From Costus lasius (Eukaryota; Streptophyta; Magnoliopsida; Zingiberales; Costaceae), in contig CM050446.2 in the NCBI GenBank assembly GCA_027563935.2, positions 31,561,501 through 31,625,500 on the forward strand: DNA of 64,000 nucleotides. Direction: 5' to 3'. The notes under the pieces are model-generated. The model saw only the letters and a list, made by a program, of their open reading frames with translations, was not told the origin of the DNA and ran no database searches. Both the position numbers and the translations under genes were made by a program. Of the stretch, positions 24,415 through 35,790 are shown one piece after another. Positions within the stretch are counted from its first letter, which is position 1. Every line of letters begins with the position of its first letter.

Positions 24415-25090
24415 CTAGCCCTATAACCTAGTAAGAAATATGAAATAGGTTTTTATATCTAAACTCATCCACCAAAACCCATTAACCCAATATAATTTCT
24501 CTCATTCTCCTCTCAAAGCCCTTGACAAACCCTATTTAGACATTCTCACGCTAGTTCGCCACCCCTTAGGCAGTTAGGAGCAGCATTGATGGTGTGGTGC
24601 TAGGCAGCTGGGGGGTGGCGTCGATGGCGAGGGGTGAGGTGGTTGGGAGCGGCATCGATGGCAAGGTACCAGGCGGCTGGGAGAGGCGTTTTATGGCGAG
24701 GTGCCAAGCGATTGGGAGTGGCATCATCAGCAAGGGGTGAGGCAGTTGGGAGTAGCATTGGCAGCAAGGGGTTAGGTGGCTGGGAACGGTGTTAGCAGCA
24801 AGGGGTTAGGCGGCTGGGAGCGACATCGACAAGGGGCCAAGCGGTGGGTGGGGGGAGGAAGGGAGAGTGGCGTGAGGCATGAGGGGCTTGTTAGGGCAAA
24901 TAGGTTTACCCCGGGTTTAGGAAATTAACGGGTAGTAAAGGAGTTAATAGGGTCGGGTTCAAGTAGAGAATTTCCAAAAAAAAAAAATTTCAAGTATTTT
25001 ATCGAGTATAGGTTAGTTATTTGGGTTTAGGTATGGGTAGAGTAAAAATGACGGATACCATATCCGCTGTCATCCTTAGTTTAATTATTA
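24180..25090. repeat. GGTACCTA/GGATAC-rich element with internal minisatellite
   Basis: Both flanks (24180-24360 and 24900-25085) carry phrases such as GGTACCTATT, GGGTAGTA and GGATACCATATCCG, like a degenerate hAT-type repeat. Inside, 24369-24411 is an (AT)n run and 24550-24855 is a GC-rich minisatellite of about seven units of 40-46 bp based on GGCGGCTGGGAGCGGCATCG. No gene recognised. Confidence 0.55.
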
Positions 25091-25204
25091 CCTCAAAGTA
25101 GGATAAAAAAATATTAAAAATGTTAAAGTAGAAATTAAATCAATATAAATACACATCAAACAATAGGATATAAGCAAAAATATCAAGCTACTCACCTGTA
25201 TAGG

Positions 25205-26994
25205 TGATGACTCTAAATTTCATAGTGATTTTCATACTGATTAACTAACCTTTTGAGTCATACATTTACTTTTTTGCTTTATTTTTATACCTTATTTGCC
25301 AAATACTTCGGAATCTACACCTTCTTTGATTTTTGATCAATTTCAGGTAAAAATGCATCATTATCACGTGTTTTCAAGCAATTTCGATGCATAGGCGAGT
25401 TCTAATCATCAAGAGGAGTCTACACATCAAATTTCAAGTCAAACCAAGCTTCCTAGAGAAATTACGGCGGTGTCGTAATTATTTTCACTGTACCGTAATA
25501 TAGAATTATAGCACTACCGTAATGAATTTTATGACAGCAACTCACAGCATATTTCTTCAGAAAATACGGCACCACCGTAATTTTGGGATAGAATTTTACG
25601 GTACCGTAATTCAGTTCAAATTCGACCAGAGACTTCGGACAAATTACGGCACTGCCGTAATAGTTTTCACGGTGCCGTAATTAAATTCACGGTACCGTAA
25701 TTTTGCACCCAGATTCCTGATTTTTTCGCCGAAAGATTAAAAAGATGATTTCTTGAGATTTAGGGCACCAATTGAGGATCTGTAAAAAGGGGAAGACTCA
25801 GCATGAGGAGGGAAAGATAATCAAAACAAAAGGAATAATTTTTATCACGTATTCACAGAGAATTTGGGCGAATCGCTGCCGTGCTAAGGTTTGTCGCCGT
25901 TCATCGCACAGACCATCTCCGACCATGAAATTTACAAGGAAGCTTCGCCTGAGGAAGGAGAACATACCACAGAAGTTTCAAACTGAAAGGAGACCGATCG
26001 AGGAAGAAATCAATGAAAACGTAGCCGCATGCACTGTTCATCGTGACTCTACACAAATTATGGGCTCTAATTTTGATTACAGCCCTGTTTTGTAACTTTT
26101 ACCCCTCTCTTTCGATTTCTAATCATTCTAAAATTATGTTTTGCTATAATTCTTCCATCATGCTAGCTTAAACCTTCATATGGGATATAGAGGTGTTATC
26201 CCCTTAACTTCTAAATGACTAGACATTGTTAATTTCGTCAGGATGATTTTGTTACGATAATTCTACTTATGTGATGATTGCTTATAATTCTCCTTAATCT
26301 CATATTTTCAACATGTTTTAGAATTTTTTGAAATAGACTGAGAAGTTGATTGCAAAATTTAGAACCCTAGAATCATTGAGTTTAGAACTTATCGTAAGAG
26401 ATTAGGTATTGTTCTTAATTCTGATTTTTAGTAGTTTTATTGCCATGTTGATTTTCTGATCTTTGGGTTGAGTTATTGTGTTAGACTTGATTTGATATTG
26501 TAAGAGATTAAATATCTGATCGTCGGAGAACCTTAAGTAGAATCTGAGAAATTATGGTATGAGAATACATAATTTCTCTTGAGTTATTTGACTTAGAATT
26601 CGGATGCACAAGAGTGATCCTTGAGTTCTTCGTCAATAATTTACTTATCTTCAGCATTGAATAGATCCTGCACGAGAGTGAGGATTGGTTCTTTGTATAA
26701 TTATCTGCACGAGTGCAAGATAATTCATTTATGAAGTAAATTACATCTTTATCATAATGAAATTTGACTGACAATTATTTTATTCCTTCTAGTCATTAAA
26801 ATTAAGGTGGATGAACCCCTAGTCCCAGTCTTCTCCTCTGATATTTTTTCGTGCACTTTTTGATTGTTTGCTTCGTCGTATTCGGATTGCCTAGCTAGTG
26901 AGAAATCGATTATTCGGTACTTGGCAAACAAGGTCTCTGTGGTTCGATATCTTAAATATTACTTCGAGTATCTATGCACTTGTGGACTACAACA
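25205..26994 (+). mobile_element. LTR 1 of the composite (5' LTR)
   Basis: It is 1790 bp, starting TGATGACTCTAAATTTCATAG and ending GGACTACAACA, just before AGTTTT and the PBS. ATTACGG/CCGTAAT palindromes cluster at about 25455-25705. Compared with the other two LTRs it lacks about 140 bp inside that cluster. Confidence 0.85.
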
Positions 26995-27000
26995 AGTTTT

Positions 27001-27017
27001 TGGCGCCGTTGCCAGGA
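27001..27017 (+). promoter_or_regulatory. Primer-binding site, tRNA-Asp type
   Basis: TGGCGCCGTTGCCAGGA lies six bases after LTR 1 and is complementary to the 3' end of plant tRNA-Asp, the usual primer for Athila/Tat elements; one base departs from the perfect TGGCGCCGTTGCCGGGG pattern. Confidence 0.85.
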
Positions 27018-27163
27018 CCTTGGTTTTGTTAATATTGATATAATTGATAGTATTGCTAGACTAAGCCTTTTGTTTTTGTTTTTAATATTTTCTGTGATTA
27101 TAGATTTTAGTTTTCTTTTATTTTCTGAAAAAAAACCTGAACTTTTCTGACTCTCTACTTTGC

Positions 27164-28507
27164 ATGCACAGGAATCTTAGGTCAGGACCATTAGTTCCTT
27201 TTGACCACGAAATTAACAAAACTCTTAGATTGCGCAGGAAATTGAGGTTTACTGAAGAGAGAGAAGAAGAGTCCATTATGGCTGAAAGAAGGACACTTAG
27301 AGATTATGCAACCCCGAATACACAGGGAATTCGTTCCAGCATTACTAGGCCTGTAATTGATGCAAACAACTTTGAGATTAAACCAGCGTTCCTGTTAATG
27401 ATCCAACAGAACCAATTTAGAGGATCTCCTCTGGAAGATCCAAATCAACACATATCTCTTTTTCTTGAATTTTGTGATACCATGAAAATTAATGGTGTAT
27501 TTGATGATGCCCTTAGACTAAGATTATTTCCTTTTTCCCTCAGGGACTGAGCAAAAGCCTGGTTACACTCTCATCCGACTGGAACATTTACTATTTGGGA
27601 GCAATTGTCAAAGGCTTTCTTGCTGAAATGCTTTCCACCCAGTAAGATGATTCAGTTGAGGAATCAAATCACAAGCTTTGCACAGAGGGATGGCGAATCA
27701 CTTAGTGAAGCGTGGGAGCGCTTCAATGAGTTACAACGGAAGTGCCCTCATCATGGATTAGAAGATTGGGTTTTAATTCAGACTTTCTATAATGGTTTGT
27801 TTTACAACATTCGCTTAACTGTTGATGCTGCTGCAGGAGGAGCATTGGTGAAGAAGACCGTTGAAGATGCCTATGCGTTGATTGAAGAGATGGGACTAAA
27901 CCACAACAAATGGACTACAGAGAGAGGGGTGTTGTATCGTCCTCCTCATGGTAAGAATGATGATGATGGTTGGCGCTCTCTAGCTGAAAAGGTAGATTCT
28001 TTGTGTAATCGTTTTGATTCTTTTCAGATGCAAACTGCTGCTATTTCATCTGTTATTTGTAATGTGTGTGGGAACCATTGGCACTATGCTGAAGAGTGTA
28101 AGGTTATTGTTGATCAGGGTAGTGAGCAAGTCAATGCAGTAGGGGGGGTACAATCAAGTTAGAAATAATGACCCTTATTCTAATACCTATAACCCTAGTT
28201 GGAGAAACCACCCTAACTTGTCCTGGAGAAGTAACAATTATGCTAGTGGACAGAATGAAAATACAGGGTATCAGCAGAATCAACAAAATCAGAGTCAACC
28301 CCAAAAATCTAGTTTAGAAGACATGTTTGAAAAATTCATGGGTGCTCAAATGAAACATAATGAAGAGTTCAAAGAGAGTCTTAAGGAAATTAACTATAGG
28401 TTAGATGGTGTTGTTGCTCACAATAAGATTTTAGAGACACAGATAGCACAACAAGCAAGCACTTCTTATAGACCCCTAGGGAAATTACCTGCCAAACCTA
28501 AACCCTA
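27164..28507 (+). pseudogene. Athila gag (broken)
   Basis: This is the nucleocapsid precursor that would form virus-like particles in the cytoplasm. It opens with the basic RNLRSG block, continues with the retrotransposon-gag domain (LEDPNQHISLFLEFCDT, LRLFPFSLRD, then KCFPPSKMIQLRNQI and GESLSEAWERFNELQRKCP) and has a zinc knuckle CNVCGNHWHYAEEC (CX2CX4HX4C) at about 28068-28109. Breaks: a TGA at 27548-27550 directly after FSLRD, probably from CGA, a frame change at the G run near 28141-28147, and the end of the coiled-coil C-terminal part at 28506-28508, after which the protease continues in another frame. Confidence 0.9.
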
Positions 28508-28569
28508 GGGAACATTGTAATGCCATCATAACTAGGAGTGGAAAACAGTTAGAGGACCCCAGGGGACCA

Positions 28570-29526
28570 TTAGATGATGATGAGGGAGAGCTTAATATTA
28601 AACCTAGCAGTGAACCAGTTTTGGAATCACAACCTGCACATGTGCAGTCTCATCCTAGCTCACCACCTTTTAAGGAGGATGAGCCTTCACAGAATGGTAA
28701 TTTGCCTTGTAGAGTTGATATTCCTAGACCCAATTCACTACCACCATATAGGCCACTTATACTTTTTCCCCAGAGGATTGTGCAAGCTAAGTTGGATAGG
28801 AAGTTTGGGAAATTTTTGGAAGTGTTGAAAAAGTTGTACATAAATATTCCATTTACTGATGTCTTATCTCAATTGCCTTCATATGCAAAATTTTTAAAAG
28901 AAATTTTATCCAACAAAAGAAAAATAGAGGACTATGGTTCTATGGCACTAACTGAGGAATGCAGTCCTCTTATTCAAAACAAGTTGCCACCGAAATTAAA
29001 GGATCCAGGTAGTTTCTCTATCCCTTGTTTAATTGGGAGTGTTGCTTTCGATCGAGCCTTATGTGATTTGGGAGCCAGTGTGAATCTAATGCCCTTATCT
29101 ATGTGTAGGAAACTGGATATGGGAGCTCCTAAGCTGACTTCAATATCTTTGCAGCTCGCCGATCGCTCAGTGAAGTATCCTGTAGGTATTCTTGAGGATG
29201 TTCCTATCCAAGTTGGTAAGTATTTTGTGTCTACTGATTTTGTGGTTCTTGAGATGGAAGAAGATGCGAAGACTCCTATTATTCTTGGTAGACCATTCTT
29301 GGCTACAGCAGGAGCACATATTGATGTAAGAAAAGGAAAACTCACTTTTGACATTTGTGATAATACAATTGAGTTTAATTTAACTGATTCATTGAAAAAA
29401 GCATCGCATCCAAGATCATGTTGTGGCATTAATATAATTGATGATTTTGTTAGTGATGTGCATAATTTATTTGATGATCCTTCTGATTTTGAAATTGACA
29501 TATCATCGGAGTGTGTGAATAAATAA
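28570..29526 (+). pseudogene. Athila aspartic protease (retropepsin) with no RT behind it
   Basis: The protease follows gag in a shifted frame and is open to 29526. It carries the leading block FPQRIVQAKLDRKFGKFLEV and KKLYINIPF, a linker with KLPPKLKDPGSF, then the active-site region ALCDLGASVNLMP (D-L-G-A-S; T is commoner at the second place), the flap-side LADRSVKYPVGILEDV and the PIILGRPFLATAGA loop. In complete Athila polyproteins reverse transcriptase, RNase H and integrase follow. Here translation ends about 60 codons after the protease and the sequence jumps to the end-of-pol region. Confidence 0.85.
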
Positions 29527-29751
29527 TTTTAGGAGAAAGCAGCAAAGAAGAAGAAGAGACAAAGGAGAAAAGGAAGATCAAAGCTGCTTGAGAAAGGAAA
29601 AAAAGTTCTTGAGTAAAATTGGACACTACTATTTCATGAACGAGCCTTATGTAATCAGAAGTGGTGCATAAAAATCAGAGTGGCAACTGAAGAAATCATG
29701 ATCAAATCCGAGTGCAGAATGGTCAAGCTAATGACCCTTAAACTATCACTT
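29527..29751 (+). other. Deletion scar replacing RT-RNase H-integrase
   Basis: Only about 225 bp of A/G-rich sequence separates the protease stop from the end-of-pol hairpin at 29752. A complete Athila element would have roughly 3 kb of pol here. The junction position cannot be fixed without an intact relative. Confidence 0.7.
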
Positions 29752-29769
29752 CTTGGGAGGCAACCCAAG
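29752..29769 (+). other. Conserved end-of-pol hairpin
   Basis: An 18-base stem-loop: CTTGGG, loop AGGCAA, CCCAAG. The identical 18 bases occur at 63210-63227 at the same structural place in a different Athila-like family, so it is under constraint or very well conserved. Confidence 0.75.
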
Positions 29770-29879
29770 CACTTTTTCTTTTGTTTTTGGTTTGTTTTCA
29801 ACTTAATTTGTTTTTTTAGAGTTAATTTTTCTTTTTCTCGTTTTTAGATACATTTTTTTTGTAATTTTCATGATTTTTG

Positions 29880-30330
29880 ACAAATTATGGTACTACCGTA
29901 ATTTTTATTATGGTACTGTAATTCATGTTGCTTCTTTACAGAAAGATTACATGGATTATGGCACTACCGTGATAAATTTTATAGGCCGTAATTGCAGTCT
30001 GATTTTGTACAGAAAGTTTTTGGATTTTTGAGCATTTTACGACAGTGTCGTGGGGATTTTCACGGTACTGTATTTTCGGACGATTTTGACCAGAAAGTTT
30101 TTGAGTTTTTGTGGAGATTACGGCAATGCATGATGAATTTCACGGTACTGTAAAAGTGGAGCATTTTCTTACAGAAACTTTTGGAATTTTTGGACGAAAT
30201 ACGGCACTACCGTATTTATCTTCACGGTACCGTAATTTGACGTTTTTCTCAGCCGAGAGTCTGTTGCAATTTTACGGCACTACTGTAATTACTTTATGGC
30301 ACCGTAATCTACCCGCCCCCGCACAATACA
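29880..30330 (+). repeat. Palindrome array in the 3' untranslated part
   Basis: At least ten ATTACGGCACTACCGTAAT / TTCACGGTACCGTAAT-like palindromes, spaced 30-70 bases and separated by T-rich or CAGAAAGTTTTTGGATTTTT phrases. The same palindrome type fills the U3 region of this element's LTRs. Confidence 0.85.
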
Positions 30331-30736
30331 GGTACCGTATTTAGGGTTTGGCATCGTGTTTTTAGGGTTTCTTCACTCGACTTCGTGCTGACCTCCGGGT
30401 TTCTTTATGTTCTTGCCTCCTAAACCCTCTTACGACCATCCCTAACCAGATTTTAGCAGTTTCCACTTGAGATTTGGAGAGATTTCGAGCTCAAATCAGG
30501 TTCAGCCACTGTTCGTCTGCGCAATTTTGCCCTCTTTGTTTTCTTTCGTTCGAGCTTCATTTGAGCTACTTCTAGCTTCCAGGAGGTTCGAAGGAAGAAG
30601 AAGATTGGTCCTTGAAGTGATAGGAAGCTTGATTGCAGCTCGAGAGTCCATATTTGAAGCTTGAATCCAACCCTGTTCTCCCCTTTGGTAGCACTTCCAT
30701 TTCCAGCTTTTCTTCAGAGAATTTTTACTCTTTTAC

Positions 30737-32150
30737 TTGCACATTATCATGTCTTCGGTTAAGAGAATGGTCTCTAAGAGGAAAGGTAAGACCCCAACTA
30801 AAACTCCAGTGCCTCCACCAAATCCTTTCGGTATCATATTCAAAGATGAAACTCAAGAGCAGAAATACAATTTGCTACTTACCCGACGCATTGTGAAGAC
30901 AAAATACACGGATACACGAGCATTGGAGCTCTTTGGATTGAAAAATGATGTGTTGTGGATGTTTGACAGGATGGCTATGAGGCAATTTTTTGACATGACG
31001 CCTCAGACCCATCTACCTATTGTGTTGGAATTCCTTAGCAGTTTAGAGGTAGATTGGGATGAGTATGTAGATCATTCAGCTGAAGGAGAAATCAGGTTTA
31101 AGATGGCTAATGAAGATAGGAAGCTCTCATTCAAAGAGATTCGACGCATATTCCACCTTCCGGAGAGAGGACGCACAGAGCCGCCTATTGGATTTATTGA
31201 GAATATTTTTTGGAATCAAATCACAGTAAAGACTCGATTTTCACCTTCATTAGCAAGAGCCTCTAGCATCTCAAACCCATGTGTCAGATATGCCCACTGC
31301 GTCCTTGCACACACCATATTCGGGCGAGGAGATAGTGACGGTATGGTCCGTCATGCTGAGTTATTTTTTTCTTTGGGGTATGCTTCACGGATATATGATA
31401 GATGTAGCTTTCTTCTTCATGAAGCATCTGGATAAAGTGGCTAGAGCCAAGAGAGGCATGATCGTGATAGGAGGTTTTCTCACTCCTATAGCATTATTTT
31501 TAGGGATTGAGCCCTATGGTATCAAGGTCGCTAGGGGCAATGCAAGGATCCACATTGAATCTTACGTTGCCATGAAGATGATTGTACGAGATGGCGATAC
31601 ATATCACTTGATCTTGCAGCCTGGACGGACCTCAGTGCAAAATCTTGAGAATTGGAAGTTGTCACCAAGCTGCGTATCTTATGCCACACCTACACCAGAG
31701 GCATCAGTACCACCACCACCTCCTGCTTGAGGTGATGACCCGTTTGGTATGGGCATCGATTCCTCACCACCTAGAGCCACCGATCCACCACCGCATGGAG
31801 CCACCGGATCATCTACACATCACACAGCTCCAGACCAGAGTGGGTGGCATTCTTATTAGGACCCCGGATTCCAGGCTATCTCTGCGTAGATGTACCGACA
31901 GGAGCATTGCATGGAGAAGATAATGGGTGCCATGGGGAGGATGTCCGATCAGATGAGTCACATTCACTTGGATGTCGAAGCGTTAGGGAACTACATGGAA
32001 GATATGGGCAATTTTCTCTATGATCATTTTAGCTTCGAAGATTCTAGGAGGGGTGGTATCTATGGTGATGCAGGTGAGGGAGGTTCTCATGATCCCATGG
32101 ACGCTGCACAGGCTGAGGGAGACGACGAGGAGACGCATTCAGATGAGTAG
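30737..32150 (+). pseudogene. Athila 3' ORF (ATHILA ORF family), broken
   Basis: Function unknown in the family; it sits where retroviruses have env, but no membrane fusion function is established. The likely start is ATG at 30749 (MSSVKRMVSKRKGK) after a serine/lysine-rich opening. Recognisable blocks are YTDTRALELFGL, REIRRIFHLP-type SFKEIRRIFHLPE, ASSISNPCVRYAHCVLAHTI, the hydrophobic FFLWGMLHGYMIDVAFFF, KVARAKRGMIVIGG and a C-terminal amphipathic stretch near 31920-32040. The frame shifts at a T run near 31363-31371, and in-frame stops follow at 31728 and about 31857. The fragment at 1-497 is a relative. Confidence 0.8.
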
Positions 32151-32983
32151 GACTTTGTGAGTATCTTTCTCTTATTCTCATTGCTTTATTTATGCTCTAC
32201 TGATTGATACAGATTTCATACCTATGTAGAGAAGGGTGACTATGTCAAACTTCTTGTGTCCTACTGCTACGGATCCTCGCTTCTGAGACTTGATTGTTAT
32301 ATGATTTCGATTTGGTTGTACTAAAATGATTTGATGATTTGCTATACTTTTTCTTCGATATGGTTGTATCTAATATTGTGATGTTTGAGGTTGATGCACT
32401 ATGATGTTTGATATGATATATGATTTGGTATTGATGATTTTTATTGTGATTTGATATGATGTGCTATATGCCTGTGTGGTTTGTTTGATCAAGAAAATAC
32501 TATCCTTATCATGCCGAAATTTTCTTGGTAATAGATTATTGTTCATAACAATACTTGAGGATTGCAAATAGACCTGACATGATGAGTTTATTTCTGTGAT
32601 ATGATCTATCTGTTGAAATCTTCCATTGATTAGTGCATGAAATTTTGGGTTAATATATTGTTTAAAGAATGAGATTTGAGAGTAAAGTAATTATCTTGAA
32701 TAAAATGAGCATATGTTGTGTGATTTTGGATTGATATCAATTGAATAAACCTAGTAAATAATTAAAGTCCATCTTGTTATTTGTTGGGAAGAAAGAACCC
32801 AAAATCCACAAAGAAAAGTGACTCCCCTATTTGGCACTGCGAAAAATTGGCAGTGGTACCTAAAGACATGGGTTGAAGTCTGGAAAGGAATAACTCCTCT
32901 TCTTGGCATTGTATTTGGAATGGTACCTAAGAATAGAGTTGAAGTTCAATTGAGAAATATATATATGTATATATATATATATC

Positions 32984-33021
<38 letters not shown>

Positions 33022-33529
33022 TATCTATATATCTATGTATGTATGTATCTATGTGGATGCATTGCCATGAGAGAGATTCTTTGACATTGACTCCACTATC
33101 TCAAGAAGAATTCTTTCCACTTAAAGGGATATGAGTTCTATTATGTTGGTTATGTGACCAGTATATTTTAAATATGTCACCAGAAGAAAGGTGATATTCA
33201 TTTTAGAAAATGTCAAAGATGCATAAAAAGAAAAGAGAGAGAGGAAAATCTGAGTGGAAAAAGATTTTGTAGTTTCTATTCCTATAAACAAAAACATCAT
33301 AGACTCAAAACCTACACTAGGTAAACTCATGAGATTGAAAGTCTGTTTATACACATTGTGAAATTTTATTTAATTGAATTATGGATCTTAAAGATTGAAT
33401 TCGGAGGACTATATATTTACTTGAAATTTTGAGTATTTACTTGATGAGAATTTTTCATATGTAATTGTATCTTAGAAATTTATTCATCATCTGAAAGTTT
33501 ATTTTCATAATCAGTATTGTTTTCTTTAT
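32151..33529 (+). other. 3' untranslated part of the Athila element
   Basis: No coding segment. Contains an (AT)n/(ATCT)n microsatellite at about 32958-33050 and a duplicated phrase TTGAAGT(C/T) near 32873 and 32939. Composition is T-rich, as usual between the 3' ORF and the polypurine tract. Confidence 0.6.
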
Positions 33530-33566
33530 TTGCTTGAGGACAAGCAAGGTTTGAGCCTTATGTGTT
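33530..33566 (+). promoter_or_regulatory. Polypurine-tract region before LTR 2
   Basis: TTGCTTGAGGACAAGCAAGG followed by TTTGAGCCTTATGTGTT abuts the LTR start. Athila elements usually have a TTGAGGACAAGCAA hairpin and then a G-rich tract; the G-rich tract is decayed here. Confidence 0.65.
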
Positions 33567-35500
33567 TGATGACTCTAAATTTCATAGTTATTTTCATACT
33601 AATTAACTAACCTTCTGAGTCATAATTTTGCTATTTTGCTTTATTTTTATACCTTATTTGCCAAATACTTCGGAATCTACACCTTCTTTGGTTTTTGATC
33701 AATTTCAGGTAAAAAAACATCATTATCACATGTTTTCAAGCAATTTCGATGCATAGGCGAGTTCTAATCATCAAGAGGAGTCTACACATCAAATTTCAAG
33801 TCAAACCAAGCTTCCTAGAGAAATTACGGCGGTGTCGTAATTATTTTCACAGTACCGTAATCTAGAATTATGGCACTACCATAATGAATTTTACGGCAGC
33901 AACTCGCAGCATAATTCTTGGGAAAATATGGCACCACCATAATTTTGGGATAGAATTTTACGGTACCGTAATTCAGTTCAAATTTGACCAGAGACTTCGG
34001 ATGAATTACAGCATTGTTGTAATAGTTTTCACGGTGTCGTAATTCCAAACAAATTTCATACATAAACTTTTAGGGACAACCGAGAGGAATACGACACTAT
34101 CGTAATTTTGGGCTAAACTTTTACGATGCCATAATTCCAAGCCAATTCCTTACAGAACATTCAGAAGCAATCACGGCAGTACCGTAATTAATTTTACGGT
34201 ACCGTAATTTTGCACCCAGATTCCCGATTTTTCTGCCAAAACATTAAAAAAATAATTTCTCTAGATTTAGGGCACCAATTGAAGATCCGTAAAAATGGGA
34301 AGACTCAGCATAAGGAGGGAAAGATAATCGAAACAAAAGGAACAATTTTTATCACATATTCACGGAGAATTTGGGGGAATCGCCGCCACGCTAGGGTTCA
34401 TCACCATTCATCGCACAGACCATCTCCGGCCACGAAATTTACAAGGAAGCTTCATCTAACGAAGGAGAACACACCACAAAAGTTTTAGACTGAAAGGAGA
34501 CCGATCGAGGGAGAAATCAATGAAAACGTGGTCGCGTGCACTATTCATCGTGACTCTACACAAATTACGGGATCTAATTTTGATTACGGCCCTGTTTTGT
34601 AACTTTTACCCCTCTCTTTCGATTTCTAATCATTTTAAAATTATGTTTTTCTATAATTCTTCCATCATGCTAGCTTCAACCTTCATATGGGCTATGGAGG
34701 TGTTATTCCCTTAACTTCTTAATGACTATACATTGTTAATTTCGTCATGATGATTTTGTTACGATAATTCTACTTATGTGATGATTGCTTATAATTCTCC
34801 TTAGTTTCATATTTTCAGCATGTTTTAGAATTTTGTGAAATAGACTGAGAAATTGATTGCAAAATTTAGAACCCTAGAATCATTGAGTTTAGAACTTATC
34901 GTAAGAGATTAGGTATTGTTCTTAATTCTGATTTTTAGTAGTTTTATTGCCATGTTGATTTTCTGATCTTTGGGTTGAGTTATTGTGTTAGACTTGATTT
35001 GATATTGTAAGAGATTAAATATCTGATCGTCGGAGAACCTTAAGTAGAACCTGAGAAATCATGATATGAGAATACATAATTTCTCTTGAGATATTTGACT
35101 TAGAATTCGGATGCACGAGAGTGATCCTTGAGTTCTTCGTCAATAATTTACTTATCTTCAGCATTGAATAGATCTTGCACGAGAGTGAGGATTGGTTTTT
35201 TGTATAATTATCTGCGTGAGAGCGAGATAATTCTTTTATGAAGTAAATTACATCTTTATCATAATGAAATTTGAATGACAATATTTTATTCCTTCTAGTC
35301 ATTAAAATTAAGGTGGATGAACCCCTAGTCCCAGTTTTCTCCTCTGATATTTTTTCGTGCACTGTTCGATTGTTTGTTTTGTCGTATTCGGATTGCCTAA
35401 CTAGCGAGAAATCGATTATTCGGTACTTGGCAAACAAGGTCTCTGTGGTTCGATATCTTAAATATTACTTCGAGTATCCGTGCACTTATAGACTACAACA
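33567..35500 (+). mobile_element. LTR 2 of the composite
   Basis: It is 1934 bp, starting TGATGACTCTAAATTTCATAG and ending ATAGACTACAACA. ATTACGG palindromes cluster at 33825-34215. The eight bases after it (AGTTTTTG) equal the start of the sequence that normally joins a 5' LTR to its PBS, so this LTR does not end at host DNA. Confidence 0.85.
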
Positions 35501-35790
35501 AGTTTTTGAATTGGGCAAAACTGGTTCAAATTACGGTTCCATAATATTTATTACGGCACTGCCGTAATTTATTTTTGTGCTTTCTAGGGCGAAAATTATG
35601 GTACCATAATTTTCATCAAGGCACTACCGTAATTTTGCAAATTCGCTCCGATTCGCATGAAATTTGGCAGGTGACTTCGTTTTGACGTCTGGAATCCATT
35701 GGTGCGCTTAGATCTTTCAAAATCCATCAAAATATGGTACTTTTTAAAATAAGAAATAGTGTATATTCCCTAGCAACGGCGCCAAAAACT
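35501..35790. other. Chimeric spacer between LTR 2 and LTR 3
   Basis: About 35510-35735 matches, on the minus strand, the U3 part of the solo LTR at 48055-49714 (shared phrases include TCCATCAAAATATG and GGAATCCATTGGTG). Then 35768-35784 is the complement of a tRNA-Asp PBS (CCCTAGCAACGGCGCCA) that belongs to LTR 3. A minus-strand 5' leader is thus cut off after about 25 bases and joined to a piece of a sister LTR. Confidence 0.7.

Noticed and set aside
25205..35500. A plain complete LTR element with 5' and 3' LTRs
   Set aside because: ATAGG on the left has no match after 35500; the match is found only after the inverted LTR at 37717.
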